This document shows, one piece after another, positions 33,058-42,136 of a DNA stretch of 64,000 bases. This stretch comes from CAYNKA01 sp964397655 (lineage in GTDB: Bacteria; Spirochaetota; Spirochaetia; DTKZ01). How positions within the stretch are numbered: the first letter of the stretch is position 1; each line of letters begins with the position of its first letter. Made by a program: the position numbers and the translations under genes. The stretch covers positions 78,118 through 142,117 of the forward strand of contig CAYNKA010000011.1 in NCBI GenBank assembly GCA_964397655.1, written 5' to 3'. Below the pieces are notes generated by a model. It had not been told where the DNA came from, ran no database searches, and worked only from the letters and a program-made list of their open reading frames with translations.

Positions 33058-34929
33058 TCAGGCCGCTTTTTGCCTCGACGGACGGACGAAGTACAGGGCC
33101 GCGGCGATCGCGAGTCCGGCTGCGTTGAGCAGAGGCCGGGAAGGAATCATGAGCACTCCCGCCGCGATGAGCGGCATCCGCGTGCCGTAGCCGATTTTCC
33201 CGTACCAATATCTCATGAGTCCGGCGCTCAGGAACACGATCGAGGCCCCGGTCCTGAGAACCGCGTAGACCATGTCCCACGGCGAGCCGTAGAGGAGAAG
33301 GGCGGGGTCGTACACGAAGACGAAGGGCACGAAGAAGGCGGCGAAGCAGAACTTCATGGCGATGACCGCGGTTTCGAACCACTTCGCCCCGGCTATCCCG
33401 GCCGCGATGAATACGGCCCCGCAGACCGGAGGCGTTATCGCCGAGAGGATCGCGAAGAAGAACACGAAGAGATGGACCGAGACGGGATTCAGCCCGAAGG
33501 TGATGAGCACCGGCCCTCCGACGACGACCGCCATGATGTAGGCGGCCGTAGTCGGCACCTGCATGCCGAGGACGATGCTCGTCACCGCTATGAGGACGAG
33601 AGTCACGAACAGGTTCCCCTGGCTCACCGACAGCACGAGGGAGCTGATCTTGACCCCGAGTCCGGTGATCGCGATGACGGCGATGATGACCTGCGCGCTC
33701 GCGGAGATGGCCGCGATGACCGCGGCCTGCTTCGCGCCGCTCGTGACCGCCTCCTTGAGCCTCGGAAGGGCGCTGCGCGCGTCGAGCCTCCAGTCCTCGT
33801 CGATCAGGGCGAGCGGCAGCGTGACGAGGGTCGCCCAGAAGGCCGCGTACTGCGGCGTGTAATCCGCGATCATCCACGCCAGGAGGAAGACGAAGGGAAC
33901 GATGAAGAAGACGCTCGAGGTGATGGTTTTCTTCCACGGAGGAAGCTCGCGGGGATCGAGACCCAGGTATCCCTCGCGCTTTGCGTAGAAGTGGATGCCG
34001 AGCCCCACCGCCGCGAAATAGCAGGCGGCGGGGATGAGCGATCGGTAGGCCACCTCGATGTACGGCGTCTCGGTGAGCTCGGCGAGGACGAAGGCCCCCG
34101 CGCCCATGATGGGCGGCATGATCTGTCCTCCCGTGCTCGCGGCGGACTCCACGGCGGCCGCCATCTCGGGCTTGTACTTGAGCCGCTTCATCATGGGGAT
34201 CGTGAATGCGCCGGTCGTGGCGACGTTCGCGCTCGCGCTGCCGGAGATCGAGCCGAAGAGCGCGCTCGCTATCGTGGCGACCTTCGCCGGCCCGCCGGAG
34301 AACCTTCCCGCGAGGCGGATAGAGAGGCGCATGAAGCCCGAGCCGCCGCCCGAGGCGAACATGAAGGCGCCGAAGAACACGAAGATCGCGATCACGTCAG
34401 TGCTCACCCCGACGAGGAGCCCCCAGAGGCCCCCGGTCGTGAGGAAGAGCTGGCCGGCGAGCATCTCGAGGTCGTATTCGGGATGGCCGAAGGTCCCGGG
34501 AATGAGGTGACCGAAGAGTGCGTACAACAGGAACGCGAGCGCGATGAGCGGAAGGGTGGGCTGGATTTCCCTCCTGGCCGCCTCGAGGACGAGGAGGGTG
34601 AGCGCCGCTGCCGCCGCTATCTGGAAGGGACCCGAAGGGACGCCGTACTGGTCCGAGATGGCGGTGTAGTCGAGAAACACGTAGAGCGTGATCCCGATCC
34701 CCGCTGCCGCGAGGATGAGGTCCCACAGCTGCCTCAGCCTTCCGAGCCCCCGCTTCTCCGGCCCGCGCTTCCGAGAGGCTCCGGCGGCGAAGATCATGAA
34801 GAACATGAAAGCGAGGTGGAGAGCTCTCGCCTGAAGCGCGGGCAGGAACGCATAGACGGGAAGGACGAGCTGAAAAACGGCGAAGAGGACCGCCGCCGCG
34901 AGTATCCCGTTCCGGGCGAGAGCTTTCAT
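33058..34929 (-). CDS. TRAP transporter fused permease (DctQ-DctM), TAXI type
   Basis: A 623-residue fused TRAP permease. About 4 helices of the small DctQ-like part are followed by the large DctM-like part (4TM/12TM TRAP fusion). Signature stretches are GGGSGFMRLSIRLAGRFSGGPAKVATIASALFGSISGSASANVATTGAFTIPMMKR and ESAASTGGQIMPPIMGAGAFVLAE. Such fusions pair with TAXI-type binding proteins, and one is encoded directly upstream. Import is driven by an ion gradient. The start is ATG 34929 or the GTG one codon earlier; GGAG precedes both. Substrates of TAXI systems are mostly unknown carboxylates or amino acids such as glutamate. Confidence 0.92.
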   Translation of the reverse strand: MKALARNGILAAAVLFAVFQLVLPVYAFLPALQARALHLAFMFFMIFAAGASRKRGPEKRGLGRLRQLWDLILAAAGIGITLYVFLDYTAISDQYGVPSGPFQIAAAAALTLLVLEAARREIQPTLPLIALAFLLYALFGHLIPGTFGHPEYDLEMLAGQLFLTTGGLWGLLVGVSTDVIAIFVFFGAFMFASGGGSGFMRLSIRLAGRFSGGPAKVATIASALFGSISGSASANVATTGAFTIPMMKRLKYKPEMAAAVESAASTGGQIMPPIMGAGAFVLAELTETPYIEVAYRSLIPAACYFAAVGLGIHFYAKREGYLGLDPRELPPWKKTITSSVFFIVPFVFLLAWMIADYTPQYAAFWATLVTLPLALIDEDWRLDARSALPRLKEAVTSGAKQAAVIAAISASAQVIIAVIAITGLGVKISSLVLSVSQGNLFVTLVLIAVTSIVLGMQVPTTAAYIMAVVVGGPVLITFGLNPVSVHLFVFFFAILSAITPPVCGAVFIAAGIAGAKWFETAVIAMKFCFAAFFVPFVFVYDPALLLYGSPWDMVYAVLRTGASIVFLSAGLMRYWYGKIGYGTRMPLIAAGVLMIPSRPLLNAAGLAIAAALYFVRPSRQKAA

Positions 34930-34941
34930 CACGTCCGGCTC

Positions 34942-35883
34942 CTATTTGAGGGAGGCCGCGACGTCGAAACCGATTTCCCGATAGTAGCGCAGAGCGCCGG
35001 GATGCAGCTTCGCGATCATGAAGTTGACGTCGTTCATGGTGACGAGCTTCATCGCGGGATGCACGGTCTCCCATTTTGCGCGGTTCGTCCAGAAGGCCTT
35101 GGTGAGCAGATAGGCGGTTTCTTCGGGAAGCGCGTCGGTCGTATAAAGGGCCACGGGCTGGCTCACGGTCTTCACGGGCTTGTCGAGGCCGGGATACATG
35201 CCGGCAGGGAGTTCGGTACGGGCGTAGAGGTCCTTCACCTTCGCGTAGTCCGCGTCGGTGAGTTCCAGGAAGCGCATGGGAATGGTCGAGGCGACCTCCT
35301 GGATCATGGAAGCCGGAGGAGTGCTCGACGTCCCGAATCCTACGGCGCGTTTGTTGCGGACAGCCGGGACTCCCTCGCTCAGATCGATGGTGAGAAGATC
35401 GACCTTGTCGAGGACGCCGAGGGCTCCGAGGATCTTCCTCGTGATCTGCTCGCCGGCGGAGCCCGCCCCGCCGGGGACGAACTTCTTGCCGGCGAGGTCC
35501 CGGAGGGTCTCCACGCCGCTGTCCTTCCTCACGATCCAGTGCATGACGATGGCCGGGATCGGCCATAGGGAGCGGATCTTGTCGTAGCCGCCTTCCTTGA
35601 ACTGCCCCTTGGCGGCGATCGCGTTCTGCACGAGGTCCGGGGGCGAGGTGAACAGGTAATCCTTGCGGGACCGCGCCATTTTCACGTTTTCGACCGAACC
35701 CGCGCTCGTTTCCACGGTGATGTTGATTCTTTCGGTCCCTTTCATGAGGGCGTCGGCGATCCCGACCGCGAAGGCATAATACGTCGAGGTCTCGCGCGCG
35801 GACTTCAAGGCGAGATTCGTCTGCGCGGCGCCGGAAGACGCGAAAAATACAGCCGCCAACAGAACCAAGGTCAGTTTCTTCAT
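34942..35883 (-). CDS. TAXI family TRAP transporter solute-binding protein
   Basis: A 313-residue periplasmic protein. A signal peptide (MKKLTLVLLAAVFFASSGAAQ) precedes a TAXI-type fold: SARETSTYYAFAVGIADAL, TSAGSVENVKMARS and LAGKKFVPGGAGSAGEQITRKIL. It delivers the substrate to the fused permease encoded 12 bases downstream. GAGG stands eight bases before the ATG, and a sigma-70-like promoter lies upstream. The family is named for its immunogenic members; the ligand here is unknown. Confidence 0.9.
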   Translation of the reverse strand: MKKLTLVLLAAVFFASSGAAQTNLALKSARETSTYYAFAVGIADALMKGTERINITVETSAGSVENVKMARSRKDYLFTSPPDLVQNAIAAKGQFKEGGYDKIRSLWPIPAIVMHWIVRKDSGVETLRDLAGKKFVPGGAGSAGEQITRKILGALGVLDKVDLLTIDLSEGVPAVRNKRAVGFGTSSTPPASMIQEVASTIPMRFLELTDADYAKVKDLYARTELPAGMYPGLDKPVKTVSQPVALYTTDALPEETAYLLTKAFWTNRAKWETVHPAMKLVTMNDVNFMIAKLHPGALRYYREIGFDVAASLK

Positions 35884-35914
35884 GGAGATAACCTCTTTTC
35901 AAAGATATGGCTAT

Positions 35915-35942
35915 AGTTTATCGCATTCCGGGGGGGTGTCAA
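35915..35942 (-). promoter_or_regulatory. Promoter of the TAXI-TRAP operon
   Basis: Minus-strand TTGACA (35937-35942) and TAAACT (35915-35920) are 16 bases apart, with a run of seven Cs right after the -35. The ATG of the binding-protein gene follows about 30 bases on. Confidence 0.55.
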
Positions 35943-35985
35943 GCTTGAAAAGGCGGTCGCCGGCCGATTCCGAGGCGCTTCGCGG

Positions 35986-36642
35986 CTATTTGAGGCCTTT
36001 TATCTTCCTGACGTCCTCGGACTTTCCGAGGATGGAGAGCACGTCGCCTTCCTTCAATACGTAGTCCGCAGGAGGGACCAGGATGATGTTCTCGGGATCC
36101 TGCGTCTTGATGGAAATGACGTGCACGTTGTACTTCGCCCTCAGGTTCACCTCTTTTATGCTTTTCCCGACGAAGTCTTCCGGCGGTTCGAATTGTACGA
36201 GGTCGTAATCGTCCGAAAGGGGGATGTAATCGAGGACGTTCGGGCGGGAAAGACTCCTGGCTACACGGACCGCGATTTCCCGCTCGGGCCGAATGATGTC
36301 GGTTGCCCCGACTCGGCGCAGGATCTTCTCCTGGTCGTCGTCGGTCGTTTTCACGATGATTCTCCGGACGCCCATTTCCTGGAGATGGAGGCAGATCATG
36401 ATGCTCACGTTGCTCTTCGTCCCGGTCGAGACGATGACGGCGTCGGTCTCCTCGAGGCCGAGGGCCCGGAGAGCCTCCTTGTCGGTCGCGTCGAGGACCA
36501 TCGCCTCGGAAGAGAAGGCGCTGACAGCCTGAATCCTGTTCCTGTCCGTGTCGATGGCGACGACCTCGTCGCCTTCCTCGAACAACGCCTTGGCGAGGTG
36601 AAATCCGAAATTCCCGAGCCCTATCACCGCGAATCGTTTCAT
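35986..36642 (-). CDS. ktrA: Potassium uptake regulatory protein KtrA/TrkA
   Basis: A 218-residue cytosolic RCK protein. The NAD/ATP-binding Rossmann start is FAVIGLGNFGFHLAKALFEEGDEVVAIDTD, with the TrkA-C domain at residues ~135-218 (VGKSIKEVNLRAKYNVHVISIK). KtrA rings gate the KtrB channel in response to ATP/ADP and c-di-AMP. GGGAG is eight bases before the ATG. It follows the ktrB-like gene after 16 bases and is the last gene of the sigma-54-controlled kinase operon. Confidence 0.92.
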   Translation of the reverse strand: MKRFAVIGLGNFGFHLAKALFEEGDEVVAIDTDRNRIQAVSAFSSEAMVLDATDKEALRALGLEETDAVIVSTGTKSNVSIMICLHLQEMGVRRIIVKTTDDDQEKILRRVGATDIIRPEREIAVRVARSLSRPNVLDYIPLSDDYDLVQFEPPEDFVGKSIKEVNLRAKYNVHVISIKTQDPENIILVPPADYVLKEGDVLSILGKSEDVRKIKGLK

Positions 36643-36658
36643 ATGGATGCTCCCGAAT

Positions 36659-38026
36659 TCAACCGATCATGATCTTTTCTTCAGAATATACGGCGCCGTT
36701 CGACGAGCGGTCGCGAATGAATACGTACGAAAACGACAGTACTCCTACGCGGCCGATGATCATCGTGAGGATGATCCATGCCTTGCCCCATGTGCTCAAG
36801 AAGGGCGTCACTCCCGTGGACAGTCCGACCGTGCCGAAGGCCGAGACCGTCTCGAAGAGGAGGGCGAGGAAGGTCCTTCTTTCCTGGCCTGTTCCGGAGG
36901 CGGCGAGTCCGCCCTGCAAGAGCATGAAGACGACGAGAGCCAGGAGGCCCGTCGCTATGACGACCAGGGCGACGCTGCGGTCGACCGCGTCCTCGGGGAT
37001 GCTTCTCCTGAACATGGTGACGCGTCTCATGCGCTTGATCCTGCTCGCCGCGAAGGCCCAGAGGAGAGCGAGCGTCGTCGTCTTCACTCCGCCTCCGCAG
37101 GAACCCGGCGACGCTCCGACGAACATGAGGAAGATGATGAAAGCGAGGGCCGCGTCGCCCAGAGCGCCGATGTCAGCGGTGTTGAATCCTGCCGTCCTGG
37201 AGGTGACGGACTGGAAGATCGGCACGAGGATCCTTGCCGAGACGGAGTCGATCTTCGCGAGGGAATCCCGCTCGAGGAAGGCGAAGAGAATGGCCCCACC
37301 CGCGATGAGGAGAGCGGTCGTCGCGAGGACGGTCTTCGTCTGAACGGAAAGCCGGCGGTTCCGTCCGTTGAGCTCGAAGACGGCCTTCCTCAGTTCGTAG
37401 AGGACCGGAAATCCGATTCCCCCCGTCACGATCAGGATACAGATGATGACGTTCGTCGCAGGGTCGCCCGCGTACCGGACGAAACTGTCCGAGAAGAGGG
37501 AGAAGCCTGCGTTGCAGAACGCGGAGACCGAATGGAAGATACCCGCGTAGATTGCCTCGGCTACCGGCATGTCGCGGGACCAGCGGAGCGCGAGGAGTCC
37601 CGCGCCGAGAAGCTCGGCGCCGAAGGTGAAGAAAAGGATGCTCTTCACGATGCCGAATATGTCCTCGGTGGGCGCGGGCGAGAAGAGGTCCTGCATGATC
37701 ATGCGCTGTTTGAAGGACACGCTCCTGCCGAAAAACCTGAAGAAGGCGACCGAGAGAGTCATGACGCCGAGTCCGCCGATCTGGATGAGGAAGAGGATGA
37801 CGATCTGGCCGAAGGTCGAGAAACAGCTACCCGTATCGACAACGACGAGTCCCGTGACGCAGACCGCCGAGGTCGAGGTGAACAGGGCGTCGGCGAGGGG
37901 AAGGCGACCGTTTTTCGTGGAAACTCCGAGGGAGAGAATCGCGGCTCCCGCCGCTATGACGAGAAGGAAGCTCGACAGGATGAGCGTGGACGGATTGGTC
38001 TTCAGGACGCGCATTCGAAGGGTCAT
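36659..38026 (-). CDS. ktrB: Potassium uptake protein KtrB-like (TrkH family)
   Basis: A 455-residue cation channel with the four selectivity-filter repeats of the superfamily: TSTSAVCVTGLVVVDTG, HSVSAFCNAGFSLFSD, QSVTSRTAGFNTADIG and ETVSAFGTVGLSTGVTP. Each has the single conserved Gly of Trk/Ktr pores. FMFVGASPGSCGGGVKTTT is also typical. The length fits KtrB better than TrkH. The start at 38026 has AGGA seven bases upstream and is two bases after the stop of the receiver-like gene. It works with the KtrA encoded next. Confidence 0.92.
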   Translation of the reverse strand: MTLRMRVLKTNPSTLILSSFLLVIAAGAAILSLGVSTKNGRLPLADALFTSTSAVCVTGLVVVDTGSCFSTFGQIVILFLIQIGGLGVMTLSVAFFRFFGRSVSFKQRMIMQDLFSPAPTEDIFGIVKSILFFTFGAELLGAGLLALRWSRDMPVAEAIYAGIFHSVSAFCNAGFSLFSDSFVRYAGDPATNVIICILIVTGGIGFPVLYELRKAVFELNGRNRRLSVQTKTVLATTALLIAGGAILFAFLERDSLAKIDSVSARILVPIFQSVTSRTAGFNTADIGALGDAALAFIIFLMFVGASPGSCGGGVKTTTLALLWAFAASRIKRMRRVTMFRRSIPEDAVDRSVALVVIATGLLALVVFMLLQGGLAASGTGQERRTFLALLFETVSAFGTVGLSTGVTPFLSTWGKAWIILTMIIGRVGVLSFSYVFIRDRSSNGAVYSEEKIMIG

Positions 38027-38028
38027 GT

Positions 38029-38619
38029 CTATTTCCTGGGATTCCTGAAGTATTCGCAGCTCTCGTGCCGATCGTCGGCGCAGAGCCCGCGGAGCCTGCG
38101 GTCGTTGATCACGAGGATGTCGTGGTAGCCTCCGCAGACCGGCATGTCGAGGCTCTCGTTCACCCGGCTGAAATGAAGGAAGGGGCAGAAGTGCGAAACC
38201 GTGCGCCCGAGGAGATCGTCGGGACGGATTTCCGCGGCGATTCCACGGAATGCGCCCGGATCGAGACGGATGCTCTCGACGATCTTCAAGTATTCGACAC
38301 CGGCTTTCCCCAAGGTCGTCATGAGGCCCTCGTGCCGCTTTCGCAGAACCGCCACGATCGGGGTTTTTCTCGTTCGACTGTTGTGTTTCAGCGACCTGCA
38401 GAGCTCGACCAGATCGTCGGTTTCCTTGAACGTGTCTTGAGGGAAGAGGATGAAGACGTGGGTGAACGTTCCGTCGCTCGCCGCGTCCAGGCATTGCAGC
38501 GGACTGGTGACGATTCCCTCCGCCGCGTCGCCGGCGTCGACCGCACCGCGAGGGGAACAGACGAGGATGGCGTTCGGGAGTTTGTTCTCGGATACCGAGG
38601 TGTATCCTTCATGTTTCAT
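38029..38619 (-). CDS. Receiver-like protein with a C-terminal four-cysteine motif
   Basis: A 196-residue cytosolic protein. Residues ~10-130 look like a degenerate response-regulator fold (NAILVCSPRGAVDAGD, then FTHVFILFPQDTFKETDDLVELCRSL and TPIVAVLRKRHEGLMTTLGKAGVEYLKIV). The usual phosphoacceptor Asp motif is replaced by FILFPQDTFKETD, so phosphorylation is doubtful. Residues ~140-196 hold four cysteines in the order FCPFLH, PVCGGY, GLCADD, ESCEYF, spaced about 20, 16 and 7 residues apart, which could bind iron-sulfur or zinc. AAAGGAGG is eight bases before the ATG, and the gene overlaps the kinase end by 11 bases. The role is unknown; position suggests linking the kinase to KtrB control. 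Confidence 0.7.
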   Translation of the reverse strand: MKHEGYTSVSENKLPNAILVCSPRGAVDAGDAAEGIVTSPLQCLDAASDGTFTHVFILFPQDTFKETDDLVELCRSLKHNSRTRKTPIVAVLRKRHEGLMTTLGKAGVEYLKIVESIRLDPGAFRGIAAEIRPDDLLGRTVSHFCPFLHFSRVNESLDMPVCGGYHDILVINDRRLRGLCADDRHESCEYFRNPRK

Positions 38620-40474
38620 GACGCTTCCTCCTTTCCACCGGACCGGTGAGCGCGGGCAGGGTGAAGGTGAAGGTGCTGCCTTCTCCCGGTGCGGATTCGA
38701 CCCAGATCGTACCGCCGTGAGCCCGCACGATTTCCTTGCAGATCGCGAGCCCCAGCCCCGATCCGTTGCTTCGTCCGGGCGCCTGCACGAGTTTGTCGAA
38801 TATCCTGCTCTGCTGCTCGAGGGGAATTCCCGAGCCGTTGTCGCGTACGGACACATGGATGTCCGTGTCTATGCGCGACGCCTTCAGCAGGATGCTCCCT
38901 TTCTCGCCCACATACCGGAGGGCGTTGGAAACGAGATTCGTGAGCACCCAGGTCGTCTTGTTCCAGTCCGCGCGGACCGGGGGAAGACCGTCCTGCGCAT
39001 CGGTCTCGATGGCGACGTTTTTCATGACCGCCTGGTCCTTGAAGATGGTCTTCACGAGTTCGAATAGGCTCCCGACATCCACGGCGTCCATTTCGAGTTC
39101 GATCTTCCCCGCCTCGATCTTGGAAAGGTCGAGCAGGTCGCTCACGAGGGCCTTCATGCGGTGAACCTCGTCGTGCGCCGCCAGAAGGAGGGACCTCTCC
39201 TTCTCGGGGAGGAGCGTCTCCGCCTTCTCGAGGAGGAGGTCCACGCTCATTCCCATGCTGGTGAGGGGCGTTTTGAGCTCGTGCGCCGCCGCCGTCACGA
39301 ATTCCGTCTTCAGCCGCTCGATTTCCTTCAGATGGGTGATGTCCTTGAGGAGGAGGACGACGCCGGTGAGCGACTGCTGTTTGCCTTTCACCGCCGTCAC
39401 CGAGTAGAGGAAATAGCGGACCTTCCCGTTCTCCTCGACCGAGAAGATCCTTTCGTCGTCCGGGATGTCCGGCTGGGTGCCGGTCGAGATCATGGCTTCG
39501 ATCGTTTCGCAGACTTTCGGAGAGGGGGAAACGTCCTTGCACTCGATCGAGCCGTATTCGGCGAATTCGAGGCTCAGGATCCGGCGGGCGGCCGGATTGA
39601 TCCCGCTGATCTTCATGTTCGTGTCGAAGACCACGATCCCGTCGGCGATGCTCGAAAGGATCGCCGAGATCTTGTTCTTTTCCGCCACGATCTGGTCTAT
39701 GTTGAGTTCGTGGTATTTCTCGAGCCGGGATGCCATCTGGTTGAATTCCGACGCGAGGCTCCCCAGTTCGTCCTTCGTGTCGACCGGCACCTGGATCGAG
39801 TATTCGCCCGAGGAAATTTTTCTGGCCGCCTGGATGAATTTCCCGACGGGCCGGACGATCCTTTCGGAAAGGAAGAGGCTGAAGAAGAGGGCGGTGATGA
39901 GGGCCGACAGCGCGACGATCGACGTCGACCAGATGGCCACCCTGGCCGCCCGGCTCGCTCCGTCGCTCGCCTCGTACATCGTCTTCTCGTTCATCCTCAG
40001 GAGTTCCGCGCATGCCTTGTTCGCCTCGGCGAAATCGGAGCCCGCCTTCGAGGCGTAGAGGGCCGAGTTCCGTTCCGGATCCCTCGAGGCTGAAGCGGTC
40101 GGAAGGTATCTGAGATGATAGTCGTTTCGATAGCGGGTGTAGGCTTCCTCGATCGACCGGACCTGCGCCCCTTCCCCTTCGATGGTGACGTTGTCCTTCG
40201 CCCTGGCGAGCCATTGGAAGAATTCCGCTTCCATGCTCCTGAATTCGGGGGTGCCGCCGGCGGGATCGGCCGCGGCCCGCAGCACGACCCGGTCCTGCGC
40301 GGACAGGATTTCCATCATGTGCCGGGCGGCGATGATGCTCCGGTAATTCTCCCTGAGGATCGCGTCGGCGGCGTTCCCGAGTGCGACGATGTTCGTCACC
40401 GCCCAGGCTACGACCAGGATGAGCAGGGCGAAGGAGATTCCGTAGCCTACGAGAATTTTCTTTTTCAGATTCAT
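38609..40474 (-). CDS. Membrane PAS histidine kinase (potassium module 1)
   Basis: A 621-residue sensor kinase: helix 1 (~8-30), periplasmic sensor (~31-178), helix 2 (~180-203), HAMP (~203-255), PAS (~265-375), HisKA with His398 in TAAAHELKTPLTS, then HATPase with NLVSNALRYV, DNGSGI and GSGLGLAI. It is a close paralogue of the kinase at 43903: both open MNLKKKIL-GYG and share the ALGNAADAILRENYRSI-type stretch. The start at 40474 is set by that alignment and by GGATAGG upstream. A sigma-54 promoter lies 34-50 bases before the ATG. It probably phosphorylates a regulator controlling potassium genes. Confidence 0.92.
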   Translation of the reverse strand: MNLKKKILVGYGISFALLILVVAWAVTNIVALGNAADAILRENYRSIIAARHMMEILSAQDRVVLRAAADPAGGTPEFRSMEAEFFQWLARAKDNVTIEGEGAQVRSIEEAYTRYRNDYHLRYLPTASASRDPERNSALYASKAGSDFAEANKACAELLRMNEKTMYEASDGASRAARVAIWSTSIVALSALITALFFSLFLSERIVRPVGKFIQAARKISSGEYSIQVPVDTKDELGSLASEFNQMASRLEKYHELNIDQIVAEKNKISAILSSIADGIVVFDTNMKISGINPAARRILSLEFAEYGSIECKDVSPSPKVCETIEAMISTGTQPDIPDDERIFSVEENGKVRYFLYSVTAVKGKQQSLTGVVLLLKDITHLKEIERLKTEFVTAAAHELKTPLTSMGMSVDLLLEKAETLLPEKERSLLLAAHDEVHRMKALVSDLLDLSKIEAGKIELEMDAVDVGSLFELVKTIFKDQAVMKNVAIETDAQDGLPPVRADWNKTTWVLTNLVSNALRYVGEKGSILLKASRIDTDIHVSVRDNGSGIPLEQQSRIFDKLVQAPGRSNGSGLGLAICKEIVRAHGGTIWVESAPGEGSTFTFTLPALTGPVERRKRHET

Positions 40475-40507
40475 ACGCCTATCCTGCCTACCCCCGATTA
40501 TAAGTAT

Positions 40508-40524
40508 ATGCAATTCGCGTGCCA
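40508..40524 (-). promoter_or_regulatory. Sigma-54 promoter of the kinase-KtrBA operon
   Basis: On the minus strand the 17 bases read TGGCACGCGAATTGCAT. The invariant GG and GC are exactly 10 bases apart, and the -24 and -12 elements match the TGGCACG-N4-TTGCA consensus at every fixed base. The kinase ATG is about 23 bases after the expected start site. Confidence 0.88.
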
Positions 40525-40601
40525 TATCCGAATTCCGGCGTTTGGGCGGTTTTCGGCGAAACGGAACAGGTTCTTCGTTGCTTATTGAAAGATCGATTTC
40601 G

Positions 40602-40628
40602 CCTCGGATTGCGAAATGCAATCCGAGG
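40602..40628 (-). promoter_or_regulatory. Perfect inverted repeat, candidate activator site of module 1
   Basis: Arms CCTCGGATTGC (40602-40612) and GCAATCCGAGG (40618-40628) flank GAAAT, with 11 bp of perfect symmetry. It lies about 100 bases upstream of the sigma-54 promoter, where an NtrC-type activator would bind. The inner TGCGAAATGCAAT is shared at 11 of 13 positions with a site upstream of the paralogous operon. It also lies just after trkH and could act as a transcript hairpin, but it lacks a T-run. Confidence 0.65.
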
Positions 40629-40639
40629 GCAGGGAGCGG

Positions 40640-42136
40640 TCATGCGCCGAATTTCCTCGCGGTATTCCGTACCGCCGATCCGAGTCCGCGAACGAGCCGG
40701 AAGAAGCCGATGAAAACGACGAAGAATTCCAGACGGCCGAGAAACATCGCGGCTGTCTCCGCCCATAGAGCCGCATCCGGCATGCCGGCGCCGGTCACCC
40801 CGACCGAAAGCCCGACCGTGCCGAGGGCGGAGGCGAATTCGAACAGGGAGTCCTGCAGGCCGAATCCGCAGGCGCTGAGGAGCAGGGCGCCTGCCGCGTA
40901 GGTGGCCAGATAGAGGAACACGAAGGACGCCGTCTGCTGGAGCCTGACGTCGTCGATGAACGCCCGGCGTCCTCCCTCCCAGAACGGCTGCTGACGAACC
41001 GCGCCGCGGGGGAGGGCGAGCCGTCCGATCTCCCGAAGCACGGATTTCCAGGCGAGATAGACCCGGTACTGCTTCATTCCCCCCGCGGTCGAGCACGTGC
41101 CTCCGCCGATGAGCATCAGGACCACCAGGACGATGATCGCGGTCGAGTTCCATTTCTCGTACGTGACCGTGGAGAATCCCGTGGTCGTCAAGGCGGTGAC
41201 GACTTCGAAGACCGCGACGCGGACGGCCTTGTCGAGCCTGGGGTAGAGGGTCCCGCCGGTCGCGATGAAGACGATCGCGATCGCGACCGGCAGCACGACG
41301 GCGAGAAGGCGGATTTCGCCGTTCTTCGAGACGACGCCGAAGTCCCCCCGCCAGAGATACCAGGCCGTGACGAAGCTCATGTTCCCGAGGATCATGAGCG
41401 GAACGGTGACGGCCTCCACCGCCACCGAGTCCCAGAAACCGATGCTTTCCGGCCGGGTGGAGAACCCGCCCGTCGAAACCGCGGCGAAGGAGTGGTTCAC
41501 GGCGTCGAACGGCGACATTCCGGCGAGCCAATAGGCGAAAAAGCCCACCGCCGCGTAGCACCCGTAGATCGCGAGAACCAGCCGGGCGGACGTCTTCACG
41601 TGGGGAACGAGCTGGTCGGCCCTTCCCTCCGCGCTCGAAAGGCCTGTTCCGGTGGGGCCGGCCGCGGCGGAGATCATGAGGATGGCGAAACCGGCCCCGC
41701 CGGCGAGCTGCATGATGCTGCGCCACAGGAGGATCGTACGCCCCGTCTTCGTGACGTCGACGACGGATAGTCCCGTGGTGGTCCAGCCGCTCATGGACTC
41801 GAAGAAGGCCCGTGAAAAGGCGAGCTCGCCGGAAAGGACGAAGGGCAGGGCGGAAAAGAGCGCGACGGAGAGCCAGCCGAGGAGCACGACGACGCTGCCT
41901 TCCTGGACCGACAGCGAGTCCGCCGCATGCGATCGAAAGCCCCGGCGGAGCGCGGCTCCGGACAGGAACAGGGCGGCGGCAGGCGCCGCGAAGGCGAAGA
42001 CGAATCTCGACTCCTCGGGACGGAAGGGAACGATCAGCAGCGGAAGCAGCATGATCCATCCCGCGAGAACGAGGATGTACCCGACGTGCGACAGGACGGC
42101 CTTGCTTTGCGATTCGATGCGGATCCGGTCACGCAT
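40640..42136 (-). CDS. trkH: Potassium uptake protein TrkH
   Basis: A 498-residue TrkH-family channel with four pore repeats: ESMSGWTTTGLSVVDV, HSFAAVSTGGFSTRPES, EVVTALTTTGFSTVTY and EFASALGTVGLSVGVTG, plus LMLIGGGTCSTAGGMKQYR, the TrkH GxCxxSTAGG signature. It is longer than the KtrB-like protein of module 1 and belongs to a separate branch. GGGAG precedes the ATG, which overlaps the end of the upstream trkA-like gene by 8 bases. It is the last gene of module 2. Confidence 0.93.
   Translation of the reverse strand: MRDRIRIESQSKAVLSHVGYILVLAGWIMLLPLLIVPFRPEESRFVFAFAAPAAALFLSGAALRRGFRSHAADSLSVQEGSVVVLLGWLSVALFSALPFVLSGELAFSRAFFESMSGWTTTGLSVVDVTKTGRTILLWRSIMQLAGGAGFAILMISAAAGPTGTGLSSAEGRADQLVPHVKTSARLVLAIYGCYAAVGFFAYWLAGMSPFDAVNHSFAAVSTGGFSTRPESIGFWDSVAVEAVTVPLMILGNMSFVTAWYLWRGDFGVVSKNGEIRLLAVVLPVAIAIVFIATGGTLYPRLDKAVRVAVFEVVTALTTTGFSTVTYEKWNSTAIIVLVVLMLIGGGTCSTAGGMKQYRVYLAWKSVLREIGRLALPRGAVRQQPFWEGGRRAFIDDVRLQQTASFVFLYLATYAAGALLLSACGFGLQDSLFEFASALGTVGLSVGVTGAGMPDAALWAETAAMFLGRLEFFVVFIGFFRLVRGLGSAVRNTARKFGA

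Noticed and set aside
33070..35568. An 832-codon open frame on the plus strand opposite the TRAP genes
   Set aside because: It is the mirror of the TRAP permease and TAXI genes; the protein is almost entirely charged residues with no recognisable domain.
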